Assembly: GCF_032814565.1 (NCBI RefSeq)
Contig: NZ_CP136521.1
Span: 3,692,501-3,756,500 of the forward strand
Direction: 5' to 3'
Length of the DNA: 64,000 nt
From: Hwangdonia lutea
GTDB taxonomy: Bacteria > Bacteroidota > Bacteroidia > Flavobacteriales > Flavobacteriaceae
Shown: positions 8,038 through 17,121 of the stretch, in pieces
Layout: each line of letters begins with the position of its first letter
Position numbering within the stretch: position 1 is the stretch's first letter
Program-made: the position numbers and the translations under genes
The notes under the pieces: generated by a model
The model's input: only the letters and a program-made list of their open reading frames with translations
What the model was told of the DNA's origin: nothing
The model's database searches: none

Positions 8038-9078
8038 TTATAATGTAGCCAGTCTGGAATTGAATAAATAATTACCATACATATTTTTATAATACACTTT
8101 CTTTTCAATAGATTGGATAACCGGAGTGCAAAAATCCACATCGTACATTTGCCCGGTAATATTTAAGCCTCCAGGACTAAACACATTAATTTCCATAAGT
8201 TTATCGCCTACAATATCAATGCCCACTAAAAACATGCCATCTTGAACTAGTTTTGGCTTAACAATATCTGCCAATTTCATAATCTGATCCGTCATTTTAA
8301 CCGAAGAAGGTTTACCTCCAGCATGAATATTACTTCTAATATCGCCTGAAGAGTTTATGCGCTGCATCATAGCAAACTTACCATCAAATTCTAAAGGTCT
8401 TCCATTCATTAAAAACAAACGTGTATCGCCATTGGTGGCTTCTTCCAGATATTCTTGGGCAATAACAAATCCATCTCTACAAATGGCATCAATAGTTTGC
8501 GATAAATTGTGCTCATTTTTCTTATCCATCATAAACACATTAGTACCTCCAGAACCTTGCAAGGGCTTAAGGATCATTTTTTGCTTTTGCTTTTTGAAGA
8601 ACTCCTTAATTTCATTGTGATCTCTGGAAATGATTGTTTTGGGGCGAATAATTTCAGGAAAATGCTGAAAATACATTTTATTTATAGCGCTTGCCAAACT
8701 TGTAGGATGATTTAAAACAATAACACCATTACGCATAGCAATCTCTCCAAAAATATAAGCTGCATTTTGTGCCCAATCCCTTTTATTTATTTCATCTGCG
8801 GGATTATTACGGAGTAATAAAACATCCAAATCTTCAGAGCTTACTTTTGTGAAATCTTGTTTTTGGACAGCCCTAAAATAGGTTTCCTGACTGTTAAAAT
8901 TAATGTCTTTAATCGTTTTACATCGCACCGATAAATGCCCTTTTGAAGCATACGATAATTCGCCAACTCCAATAAAATAAACATCATGATCTCTTTTATA
9001 AGCTGCATAGCCTAAACCCGGTGTTGTATAGTTAGGTTTTTCGGTTTTATGATCGTTTATTATAAATGCGATTTTCAT
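8038..9078 (-). CDS. ATP-grasp ligase, glutathione-synthetase-like (first paralogue)
   Basis: A 346-residue ATP-grasp enzyme resembling GshB. The ATP-binding loop KPLQGSGGTNVF (171-182), the DTRLFLMNGRPL strand, the RSNIHAGG loop (248-255) and the metal-binding tail GIDIVGDKLMEINVFSPGG (286-304) are all present and intact. The chemistry should be ATP-dependent acyl-phosphate formation and ligation of a carboxylate to an amine or thiol. The substrate is unlikely to be glutathione precursors: bshA in this window points to bacillithiol as the thiol, and a second GshB-like paralogue lies 3.7 kb away in the same cluster. It is the last gene of a minus-strand run with DUF1704, amidohydrolase and sulfurtransferase genes. 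Confidence 0.85.
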   Translation of the reverse strand: MKIAFIINDHKTEKPNYTTPGLGYAAYKRDHDVYFIGVGELSYASKGHLSVRCKTIKDINFNSQETYFRAVQKQDFTKVSSEDLDVLLLRNNPADEINKRDWAQNAAYIFGEIAMRNGVIVLNHPTSLASAINKMYFQHFPEIIRPKTIISRDHNEIKEFFKKQKQKMILKPLQGSGGTNVFMMDKKNEHNLSQTIDAICRDGFVIAQEYLEEATNGDTRLFLMNGRPLEFDGKFAMMQRINSSGDIRSNIHAGGKPSSVKMTDQIMKLADIVKPKLVQDGMFLVGIDIVGDKLMEINVFSPGGLNITGQMYDVDFCTPVIQSIEKKVYYKNMYGNYLFNSRLATL

Positions 9079-9147
9079 GGCATAGTTTGATTTAATTATT
9101 ATTTAAGCAAGTTAAATCAAATATCGTATAGTTTTTAACCCTATCGC

Positions 9148-10986
9148 TTAATTTACTAACTCAGTCACTTGAATACCTTGTCTTAATTTTTTCAACCGAA
9201 TTTTAACACTTTCTCGTTGTAAAAACCTAGGTAATACAGCAGGTTTAAGCACTCCTCTGCTTAATAATTCTTCGATAATTTCAATATGATTGACATTAAA
9301 TTTCCCCGTATAAAGGGTTTCAAGGTCACCACCATTTTTAATATATTTTAAAACATCGATAACGCCTGCTAAATATACCGCATCTTTAGTGAGTCCGCCA
9401 CCTCGATAAACACGCATGGAAATGTAATAGGCAATGCGCGATGAAAAAGCGTATTTTCGCTTTAAAAGGTTAAATGTGTTTATAAAACTAGCGCCATCAA
9501 CCATAGATTTTACAGCCATCACCCTACCAGCTAGCAAACGTAATCTATTAACCGTTAAACCGCCCACCAAATATTCCGCAATTACGGCAATGCCTTCTTG
9601 AAGTTGATCGTAGCCCTCAAAACCCTCGTACATTTGATGCAGGGGTTGCTGTTTTCCGTTGCAATAAGTGAGTATGTGTGTACCTATTTCGTGCTGTATT
9701 AAGGCATCACTCCTTTTAACGTCTAGAGAAATCTGATCGTTTATTAGAAGTTTCGATTTTGATACCATAATACCAGCAACATCGTTTCGAATTTCGTATG
9801 ACAGTTCCAAATCTGGAAATTTTTCGTTGTAATAATCTAATTCCTTTTTAGCATACTTTGCAAAATCATAACAGTTGTAGCGCGGTTCACTTTTTAAGCG
9901 TTCTCCTTTAGGAAATGCTTTTAATATTTTTTTCGCCTCTCTTAGCACCTCTTTTTTTATCACACCATAAAGACTTTCTCCAACAAACCGAAAATTTTTT
10001 GTACCACGTTCTTCTAACATGGTTAATTGTTTCTCTATTTCTAAACGTTTTCCTCTTAAAATGTAGGCAATTGTTGGGTCGTCTACAGTATCTATGGGTA
10101 TATTATAAAGTTTTCTTTTTTCCAATTCCGGATCAAGCGCTATTAACCTGTATTTAAAAGTTGGTGGTTTTTTAAAATTATTTTTTTGGAAACGTTCCCA
10201 TTCCTCATTACTATTCACTGGTGTTGTGCGCAATAAAAAAGACATCCCAGAGCTTATAGCTGCCAAATCCTTATCTGCTTTACTGGTAATTTCATCAACA
10301 TGTGTTTTACCGAGCATTAAATAATTTTTAAAATCATCAGCATTTTGAATTCTTATAAATTCGTATGCGGCACGTTGTACCGTTTCTGAAAACACAGCAT
10401 AAAATTCTCTAAAAAAAAGTGAATATAACTCATTGGTTTCACTATTTTTATAGAGTGTTGGAACAGAAATACCAATAATTAAAGTCCCCGTTTTTTTTGA
10501 TTCTGCATCATTTAACAAAGGCTCTAAATGAATTGGATGTCTTTCTTTTTCAACATTTACACTTGATGAGATATTAGGATAAACCGCATTTAAAGATTCA
10601 AAGCCTTTCTTTAAGGCTTTTAAAGTAGCCGGAGCCTTAGCTTTTGGGCAACTTATTTGAAATGCTGTAGATTTCGGATTGTTATCTGGCCAAAATTCCA
10701 AAATTAAAAATGTGGCAAATTTTTGCTCTATAATAATTCTTATGGCTTCTATTAGATGATTTATATTAACGGTTTCATCAGCAATGATATATGAAGCCTG
10801 AGTTTTTATTAATCGTGAAAAATAAACATCGAGCGTGTTAAATCTGTAAATACAAATAAACGGCAATAGCTTATCAATATGAATGATACCATTTTTAGGC
10901 AACTCCCAGGTTAATTGTTTATTTGTATTAATTTTTTCACAAATTTCTTCTAAAATCTGTGAATCAATATGATTTTCTTTTATCAT
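9148..10986 (-). CDS. DUF1704 / QEGLA-motif zinc peptidase-like protein
   Basis: A 612-residue protein of the DUF1704 (TIGR02421, 'flavohemoglobin expression-modulating QEGLA motif') family. HEIGTH at 432-437 is the HExxxH zinc site and QEGIA at 463-467 the family signature; an upstream HxD-poor N-terminal half of unknown function precedes it. Eukaryotic relatives (MATCAP/KIAA0895) are tyrosine carboxypeptidases acting on tubulin tails, so a carboxypeptidase acting on a C-terminal residue is the best guess. Its start overlaps the stop of the amidohydrolase gene by one base (TAATG), implying coupling. No signal peptide is seen, so it should be cytosolic. Confidence 0.85.
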   Translation of the reverse strand: MIKENHIDSQILEEICEKINTNKQLTWELPKNGIIHIDKLLPFICIYRFNTLDVYFSRLIKTQASYIIADETVNINHLIEAIRIIIEQKFATFLILEFWPDNNPKSTAFQISCPKAKAPATLKALKKGFESLNAVYPNISSSVNVEKERHPIHLEPLLNDAESKKTGTLIIGISVPTLYKNSETNELYSLFFREFYAVFSETVQRAAYEFIRIQNADDFKNYLMLGKTHVDEITSKADKDLAAISSGMSFLLRTTPVNSNEEWERFQKNNFKKPPTFKYRLIALDPELEKRKLYNIPIDTVDDPTIAYILRGKRLEIEKQLTMLEERGTKNFRFVGESLYGVIKKEVLREAKKILKAFPKGERLKSEPRYNCYDFAKYAKKELDYYNEKFPDLELSYEIRNDVAGIMVSKSKLLINDQISLDVKRSDALIQHEIGTHILTYCNGKQQPLHQMYEGFEGYDQLQEGIAVIAEYLVGGLTVNRLRLLAGRVMAVKSMVDGASFINTFNLLKRKYAFSSRIAYYISMRVYRGGGLTKDAVYLAGVIDVLKYIKNGGDLETLYTGKFNVNHIEIIEELLSRGVLKPAVLPRFLQRESVKIRLKKLRQGIQVTELVN

Positions 10987-11819
10987 TAATTTGAATACTT
11001 TTTGTAATTATCCAAAGCATTTTTGGGCAACAAGTTTCTGAGTTGATTTTCTACAGATCGAACAACCTCCGGATAAATAATATAATCATATTCATCGCAA
11101 TACACTTTGGCAATTTCGGTCGCCAAAACTAAGGTGTTTTTAAAGTTATTGGTAATATATTTTAAAAAATAGCCGTTGCCTTGAAAGGTGTCGTTAATTT
11201 TTGAGGTTGAAGGTATACCGTACGGAAATTTTATTTCGGATAAACTTTGTCGCCAGTTTTCAACAGCCTCTCCAAATCGCTTGTTATCGATGTTTGAAGT
11301 TCCTAAATTCCATGTGGGTACCTCCCTATCCCAACGTTTCCAATTGTAACTGTGCATATCGTAAACGGTACAAAACCCGAATTTAGATTCTAACACCGAA
11401 ATTAAAGTATGCACCACTTTATAAAAATTGTTGTGTTTTCGCAGGCTTTTATCTTTCATGTCTTCCGATAGTGGTTGGTGCCAGAGTTGTTTTCCCCAAG
11501 CGGTATCAAAAACAGCAGCTTCGGGCGCGCGGTTTAAATCGTACTCAAAGCGCGAGTCGCAGCCCGCAATAACAATGGGATGCGATTTAATCATCGTTTT
11601 GGTCTCCGGATCTTCTTCGTACCAACGCTCGTATTCGGTGTGTATGCAATTGGGCCAAAGTTCTTTTCTAAACTGATGCCCGTCGTGAATCGCCGCACAG
11701 GCATAAGGCACATATTTATCAATTTTTAGGGTAAACGAGTAATCTGAAGACACGGCTTCAAAAATGTCTTCATTTTTAATCTTTGCAATAATATCTTTAA
11801 GCGGAAGTTTTTGCATCAT
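10986..11819 (-). CDS. N-formylglutamate amidohydrolase-family protein
   Basis: A 277-residue member of the N-formylglutamate amidohydrolase (FGase) fold, related to zinc carboxypeptidase and N-acylamino-acid hydrolases. Visible family elements are IHDGHQF (first metal-site His), CDSRFEYDLNRAPE (substrate-binding Arg region), VYDMHSYN (Asp/His metal site) and the late GNGYFLKYI segment. It probably hydrolyses an N-acyl or N-formyl glutamate-like bond in the cytosol, or releases a glutamyl group from a small peptide. It abuts the sulfurtransferase gene (no gap) and overlaps the DUF1704 gene by one base, so the three are almost certainly co-transcribed and co-translated. Confidence 0.85.
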   Translation of the reverse strand: MMQKLPLKDIIAKIKNEDIFEAVSSDYSFTLKIDKYVPYACAAIHDGHQFRKELWPNCIHTEYERWYEEDPETKTMIKSHPIVIAGCDSRFEYDLNRAPEAAVFDTAWGKQLWHQPLSEDMKDKSLRKHNNFYKVVHTLISVLESKFGFCTVYDMHSYNWKRWDREVPTWNLGTSNIDNKRFGEAVENWRQSLSEIKFPYGIPSTSKINDTFQGNGYFLKYITNNFKNTLVLATEIAKVYCDEYDYIIYPEVVRSVENQLRNLLPKNALDNYKKYSN

Positions 11820-12644
11820 TTATTCTTTAACCAAAGTGCCCCATTCCGTCCACGAACCATCGTAAACCGACATGTTTTTATATCCCGAAATTTCTGCGCC
11901 CAAAGCTAAAACGCAGGCCGTAATGCCCGAGCCACACGAAAATATAACCTTATCCTCTTTATGAATCACTTCTGAAAAAATATCTTGTAATTCTTCTTTG
12001 GGTTTTAGTAAACCATCAGTGTTTAATAAGTTTTTAAATGGAATGTTTTTTGAATTTGGAATCGTTCCCATACGCAAGCCTGCTCTGGGTTCGGGTTCGG
12101 TACTGTTGAATCGGCCGGCTGAACGTGCATCTATTATTTTATGCGACTTTTCTTTTGAAGCTTTAAGCATATCCTCAAAAAATTGCATGGATTTAGGCTG
12201 AAGTTTAGCCACAAAATCGCCCGTATCGTGTGTATCATTTTCCATTGTTTCTATTGGATATCCTGCTTTTAACCACGCTGGAGTTCCGCCATTTAAAACC
12301 GCCACATTAGCGTGCCCAAACGCTTTAAACAACCACCAAACACGGGCGCTGGAATAGATACCTTTATCATCTGTAATTACAATGGCACTTTGGTTATTTA
12401 TGCCCAAAGCCCTGGCCTCTTTTTGAAATTGGGCTTCGGATGGAAATGCACTTGGAAACGGATTCGATACATCGCTAAATTTATTTTTAATATCGAAATA
12501 CCGCGCCTTTGGAATTTGTTTTTGCGTACCATCAAACACCTTATTAATCGTACCGTCTAGCACAACAAGGTTTTCGGCATTCAAATGGTCGTAAAGCCAT
12601 TCGGCTGAAACAATGGGTGTTTTTAGATTTACATAAGAACTCAT
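11820..12644 (-). CDS. Thiosulfate/3-mercaptopyruvate sulfurtransferase
   Basis: A 274-residue tandem rhodanese. Domain 1 (about 10-130) is the inactive copy; domain 2 carries the catalytic loop CGSGITAC starting at Cys237. The CGSG form is closer to mercaptopyruvate sulfurtransferases than to thiosulfate rhodaneses (CRKG). The WWLFKAFGHANVAVLNGG strand-helix and the final DGSWTEWG segment are standard. It transfers sulfane sulfur to cyanide or thiol acceptors in the cytosol. It is fused end-to-end with the amidohydrolase gene and sits between the two ATP-grasp genes, suggesting that sulfur transfer or thiol chemistry belongs to the cluster. Confidence 0.92.
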   Translation of the reverse strand: MSSYVNLKTPIVSAEWLYDHLNAENLVVLDGTINKVFDGTQKQIPKARYFDIKNKFSDVSNPFPSAFPSEAQFQKEARALGINNQSAIVITDDKGIYSSARVWWLFKAFGHANVAVLNGGTPAWLKAGYPIETMENDTHDTGDFVAKLQPKSMQFFEDMLKASKEKSHKIIDARSAGRFNSTEPEPRAGLRMGTIPNSKNIPFKNLLNTDGLLKPKEELQDIFSEVIHKEDKVIFSCGSGITACVLALGAEISGYKNMSVYDGSWTEWGTLVKE

Positions 12645-12739
12645 TTTTTTTATTCAAATTGGTTATGAGATGTCTCAATCGTGCCTCATTTCGACATGAC
12701 AAAGCATTATTAATTTTTCACTGATAATTTATTAATTGA

Positions 12740-13780
12740 TTAAGCGTCTTGTACCGTTTTGCGTAATCGCGTGCGTCTATCAAAAGCCTGGAGTTTATCA
12801 ATGACTTTCATTTCTAAAAAATCGACAACCTTCTCCTCTATTTTTGTTTTAAGTTTGTACACTTTATTAATATAGGTAATGCCTCCGGGAGACATCACAT
12901 TAACTTCAACCAGCTTTCCGCCAATCACATCAATTCCAACAAAAAACAGCCCGTCTTTCACTAATTTAGGACCAATTTGTTTGCACAATGCTTTTTCGGC
13001 TTTGGTTAAACTATGTCTTTGCACACTTCCGCCAGCCGACACATTGGAGCGGTGATCTTCTTTCCCAGGCACTCGTTTCATAGCGCCCACAGGCTCGCCG
13101 TTTAGCATTAATATGCGCACATCGCCTTCGTCGGCTCCTTCAATATAATCTTGTAAAATCACGTAATTTGAAGAGCCGTCGCCACTGCTATTAATATAAA
13201 AATCCAATAGCGAGTTAATATTGCTCATTGCCGATTTTTCAATAAGAATAACGCCCGAGCCACCAAAACCATTAAGCGGTTTTAATATCATTTTATCGGC
13301 GGTTGATTCTTTAATTTGCCGAATTAAGTAGTTTTTGTTTTTTGATACATGGGTGGCCGGAATGATGTTACTGTGTGCATCACCAAAAGCAGCTGTATAT
13401 AATTTATTGTTGGCTTCGCGCATGCCTTGGAGCGAATTCATAATAAACACATCGTCTTTTACCGAGTCTAAAAAGTTAAGCATGATAGGATCCAACGGCG
13501 GATTGGCTCTAAAAAATATCACATCAAAACCTGCAAGTGGCAGCATTTCTTCACGTAATTCGGCCTTATTATAAAACGATTTTAACGACGATGGCGTTTT
13601 TTCCATACGATTAATAACAGTGCAACTGGCATAGGTAACACTGTTTCTAATGGTTAAATTTGCAGGTGTGCACATAGCAACACCATGTTTACGTTTTACA
13701 CATTCTTTAATTAAAGCCAATGTGGTGTCGTTTTCTGGGTCAACATCTTCCCATGGGTACATTATAAAGCAAACGTTCAT
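12740..13780 (-). CDS. ATP-grasp ligase, glutathione-synthetase-like (second paralogue)
   Basis: A 346-residue GshB-like ATP-grasp protein. The ATP loop KPLNGFGGSGV (167-177), GDVRILMLNGEPVGAMKR, HRSNVSAGG (243-251) and GIDVIGGKLVEVNVMSPGG (282-300) match the GshB pattern more closely than the paralogue at 8038. Expected to catalyse ATP-dependent amide ligation in the cytosol. Often annotated as glutathione synthase, but no gamma-glutamylcysteine ligase is in the window and bshA argues for bacillithiol, so the real substrate is open. It is 95 bp upstream of the sulfurtransferase gene; the gap contains repeat-like sequence. The symporter gene lies 64 bp upstream of it on the same strand. Confidence 0.85.
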   Translation of the reverse strand: MNVCFIMYPWEDVDPENDTTLALIKECVKRKHGVAMCTPANLTIRNSVTYASCTVINRMEKTPSSLKSFYNKAELREEMLPLAGFDVIFFRANPPLDPIMLNFLDSVKDDVFIMNSLQGMREANNKLYTAAFGDAHSNIIPATHVSKNKNYLIRQIKESTADKMILKPLNGFGGSGVILIEKSAMSNINSLLDFYINSSGDGSSNYVILQDYIEGADEGDVRILMLNGEPVGAMKRVPGKEDHRSNVSAGGSVQRHSLTKAEKALCKQIGPKLVKDGLFFVGIDVIGGKLVEVNVMSPGGITYINKVYKLKTKIEEKVVDFLEMKVIDKLQAFDRRTRLRKTVQDA

Positions 13781-13844
13781 TTTATTGGAGTTTTGACGGT
13801 TTCTCTAAAGTTAAAAAATAAATTAGTAATCTACTATTTAAAAT

Positions 13845-15290
13845 TTACGAATCTAAATCAAAAGTTTCTGTAGGGTCTTTTAACTCTTTATAATCTAACA
13901 TGTTTTCACCATCGGCAATTATAGAACAAACCGTGGCATCTCCGGTAACATTAACAACGGTTCTAAACATATCTAAAATGCGATCTACCGGAAAAATAAT
14001 GGCAATCCAAGCAGGATTTAAACCTACTGAATCCAATACTATAATAAGCATAACCAAGCCAGCACTAGGTACAGCAGCAGAACCAATTGAGGCAAGCGTT
14101 GCTGTTAAAACTACAGTAATCTGTTGGGCTATGGTTAAATCTATCATGTGTATTTGTGCTAGGAAAATTACGGCTATAGCTTGATACAAACTTGTACCGT
14201 CCATATTTACGGTTGCACCAATGGGCAGCACAAAACTGCTTATCTTTTTATTAACACCTAAGTTTTGCTCCACACACTCCATAGTTACAGGCAATGTAGC
14301 TGCGCTACTTGAGGTTGAAAATGCTAAAGTTTGAGCAGGACTCATGGATTTAAAAAAGCCAACGTATGGAATTTTCTTTACAAACAATTTAAGAATCATA
14401 GGGTATACCACAAAAATCATAAGTAATAACCCAGCTAAAACCGTAAGCGAATACCAACTGAGGCCTTTAAAAATTTCAACAACCTTACCAATATCATCAC
14501 CTGCCATTTTACTTACCACTCCGGCCAATAAAGCAAATACAAAAAATGGTGCTGCTTGCATTACAACATCTACCATTTTTAAAAACACCTCGTTAATGCC
14601 ATCCACAAGATGTAAAACAGGATTCGATTTTTCTGAGGGAATAAACAATAAACAAACACCAAAAAACACAGCGAAAAATATAATCTGTAACATTAACCCA
14701 TTATTGGATAATGAATAAAAGAAGTTACTGGGAACAATGTCTATTAATGGCTGTAACGGCGTTGTTTCTTTTTTCTTTTTTACAATATCCATTTTATCGG
14801 ATACCGCGGCATCTTGAAGTTCGCTTTTTGTTAGTTCTGAAATCTCTTGGGCACGTTCAAAAAATTCTTCTTTTTGTAAATAATTGATACCATCTTTAAT
14901 TTCATGACCCTGTGAATCTGCCCAAATCTCATAACTTATTCTGTTGTCGATTCTGCTTTCCTCATCAATAAGTTTTCCTGGTTTTATAACATTTACCAAC
15001 ACCAAACCTAATGTAACTGCCATTATGGTAGTGAGCAGATAAATACCGAGGGTCTTTCCTCCCATTCTGCCCAAACTTGAAGGATCGCCAATATTTGCTA
15101 CGCCACTTATAATGGAAAACAAAACCAACGGTACCGCAATGAGTTTTAATAAATTAATAAAAATGGTTCCAAAGGGGTCTATCCAATTAATGGTAAAGGC
15201 ACTCCAACCCATGGTGCTTGATAATAAAGCCCAAATGATTCCTAAAACCATTCCTATGATAATTTTCCAGTGCAGTGCGAGTTTCTTCAT
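13845..15290 (-). CDS. Dicarboxylate/amino acid:cation symporter (DAACS)
   Basis: A 481-residue inner-membrane transporter of the GltP/GltT (SLC1-like) family. The HP1 hairpin serine-rich motif FSTSSSAATLPVTM and the TM7 motif NMDGT, both substrate/sodium sites, are intact, and HP2 (SAAVPSAGLVML) is recognisable. A hydrophilic, lysine/glutamate-rich insertion of about 80 residues follows TM3. I choose ATG 15290 (MKKLALHWKIIIGMVLG); the longer frame begins with a TTG at 15317. It probably imports glutamate, aspartate or C4-dicarboxylates. It is 64 bp upstream of, and co-oriented with, the ATP-grasp cluster and may supply its substrate. Confidence 0.92.
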   Translation of the reverse strand: MKKLALHWKIIIGMVLGIIWALLSSTMGWSAFTINWIDPFGTIFINLLKLIAVPLVLFSIISGVANIGDPSSLGRMGGKTLGIYLLTTIMAVTLGLVLVNVIKPGKLIDEESRIDNRISYEIWADSQGHEIKDGINYLQKEEFFERAQEISELTKSELQDAAVSDKMDIVKKKKETTPLQPLIDIVPSNFFYSLSNNGLMLQIIFFAVFFGVCLLFIPSEKSNPVLHLVDGINEVFLKMVDVVMQAAPFFVFALLAGVVSKMAGDDIGKVVEIFKGLSWYSLTVLAGLLLMIFVVYPMILKLFVKKIPYVGFFKSMSPAQTLAFSTSSSAATLPVTMECVEQNLGVNKKISSFVLPIGATVNMDGTSLYQAIAVIFLAQIHMIDLTIAQQITVVLTATLASIGSAAVPSAGLVMLIIVLDSVGLNPAWIAIIFPVDRILDMFRTVVNVTGDATVCSIIADGENMLDYKELKDPTETFDLDS

Positions 15291-15432
15291 AAGTGTAATC
15301 CATCCCCTTTTTAACAAGAGGTTTTATTTTTTTGATTCGTAAATTAAAATGGCTAACAATATAAGTATTTTTTATGTGTGGCAATCAAGGTCTGCTTTCA
15401 ATTTTGCCAAAAGAATTGCTCGTTACATAGTG

Positions 15433-16161
15433 TTATGTTTTCGGGTCGCGTCTAAACACTTCAATCATATTAAAAACAACAATACAAAAAACCACCCAAA
15501 TGGCTCCGGCAATAAATCCGCCTAAAATATCCGAAGGGAAATGCACGCCAAGGTAAATACGACTGATGCCAATGCTTAAAATTAACAGGGATAATATAAA
15601 AATAGCGGTGAATTTTATAAACCCATTCATATTAAATTTATAAAACAAATAGATTATAAAACCATAAAAAGCCATGGCGCTCATGGCATGACCACTGGGA
15701 TAGCTCAATGTCTCTACCGATACCATGTGCTCTATACTCGGTCTTGCTCTATTGATAAAACGCTTTAACACCAAGTTTGAAAGTGCTGATAAAAACAAGA
15801 CCACTGAAATTTGCACCACGTATTTTTTTCGTTTAAATATAACCAAGGACAGAAAGATGCTAATGGCGAGCACGGTTAAATACCCGTAAACATCGCCCAC
15901 ATGGGTTACAAACACAAAATAGTTTGTTAAAGCCGACGAGCGAAACGAAATTATATAATCAGTAACCATAGTATCGTATTGAACAAGTACATCTGTAGTA
16001 AGCGTTTCTGTAAGTTCAATAAATACATTGATGCCCACAACCACAAAAACCAAAGCTAGTACCAAAGCAATAACATAAGGTAAGGTTACATTGTATTTCC
16101 CCAACTTATTAATTAAGAAGGTTCTTATTTCCTTTATAAAAGCGATTAAAATTTTAAACAT
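15433..16161 (-). CDS. PAP2-family membrane phosphatase
   Basis: A 242-residue integral membrane phosphatase with about six hydrophobic segments. The three catalytic motifs are complete: KRFINRARP (133-141), PSGH (155-158, acid/base His) and SRIYLGVHFPSD (200-211, nucleophile His). Such enzymes dephosphorylate phosphatidic acid, phosphatidylglycerophosphate or undecaprenyl pyrophosphate on the periplasmic face. Which substrate is used here cannot be told from sequence. It appears to have its own transcription unit downstream of the restriction-enzyme remnant. Confidence 0.92.
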   Translation of the reverse strand: MFKILIAFIKEIRTFLINKLGKYNVTLPYVIALVLALVFVVVGINVFIELTETLTTDVLVQYDTMVTDYIISFRSSALTNYFVFVTHVGDVYGYLTVLAISIFLSLVIFKRKKYVVQISVVLFLSALSNLVLKRFINRARPSIEHMVSVETLSYPSGHAMSAMAFYGFIIYLFYKFNMNGFIKFTAIFILSLLILSIGISRIYLGVHFPSDILGGFIAGAIWVVFCIVVFNMIEVFRRDPKT

Positions 16162-16302
16162 AATTTTTAAAAAACTTAAGGTAATAAAATTTGTGGATTC
16201 TTAAAAAGACTCCCAGTTGTTTTTATTTTTACAAATGGCTATACTTAAACAAGCTTGGAGCTAACTTAATGTGCTCTCGCAATGACTGCTGAAACTAAGC
16301 AA

Positions 16303-17121
16303 CTACGTAATATCAATACCATCAAGAATTTCCATAATACGGCGGGTTTCGGTAAGCGCCACAATTATTTTTTGATAGTGTAAAATATCCTCAAAAGTTA
16401 GGGTGTCTCCTTGCCTGTCCTTTAACCATTTTTGCGCAGATTGATAACCGCCAATGTAAAACTCCCAAGCGGTTTGTGGCACCTTATCAAAATATTGGGT
16501 GTCGTTAATCCAAACTTTGCCGGTCTCCCCCATCTCCTCCTCGTGAGGAGTGATGTGTTTCGAGTCTTTTGCAGCTTTTGTTTTTTCCGATGGAGACACT
16601 GATAATCCGTTTGCACTTCGACTGCGCTCAGTGTGACAATACGGCTCAAAGCCCATGCTGCTTTTGGTCATTTTTCGGGTTACTACATTATCGCCATCAA
16701 TAGGGTAACTGGTAATATAATTTTCTGTTTTTGAAAATTCCAACAAATGCAGTTGTCTAAGTTGACCGCCTAACTTCACCAATTCCCAAAAGGTGTTGGT
16801 ATCTTTTGGATATGGCAAGCTAGAAAAATCTATTTTTAAAAACTCGTTGAAATTTTCGCGGTATATTGCGCTGTGCAACACGGCATAGATATAATTTAAT
16901 ATATCGATGGGTGCAAAAGTGGATTTATAGTCGTCTCGAAGCTCGTTGCTATTGGCAAAACACACGTTGCCATCACTTTCATTTTCGGGTGCAAAATCTA
17001 AGTCTAATTTTTTTGCTATTTGGCTGACGAAGTCTGTTTTTACCTTACCGCTTTTCGTTGAGGTAAATACACTCGTTTGGACTTGGTGAGTTATAGATTC
17101 AGCGTACTCTGCTAAAGTCAT
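16303..17121 (-). pseudogene. Remnant of a type ISP restriction-modification enzyme (C-terminal specificity region)
   Basis: This 272-codon frame resembles only the C-terminal recognition end of very large single-chain type ISP/IIG restriction-methyltransferases: FAPIDILNYIYAVLHSAIYRENF, YPKDTNTFWELVKLGGQLRQLHLLE, WEFYIGGYQSAQKWL and FEDILHYQKIIVALTET. The helicase and N6-methyltransferase parts (roughly 1000 residues) are missing, and its first ~30 residues do not match the family. Between a beta-strand (VVTRKM) and the conserved VWINDTQYFDKVP lies an unusual insert of about 50 residues including CHTERSRS, which is a dispersed DNA repeat (16612-16637) read in frame. I interpret it as a decayed fragment; a stand-alone protein cannot be excluded. 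Confidence 0.75.
16612..16637. repeat. Dispersed repeat inside the restriction-enzyme remnant
   Basis: The stretch TGCACTTCGACTGCGCTCAG (followed by TGTGAC) belongs to the same short repeat family as 5235 and 17239 but lies within an open reading frame, where the minus strand reads it as CHTERSRS. Confidence 0.7.

Noticed and set aside
7963-8046. Short frame (27 codons) after trmD
   Set aside because: Runs into the end of the converging ATP-grasp gene, no promoter or start context, no hydrophobic or conserved pattern.
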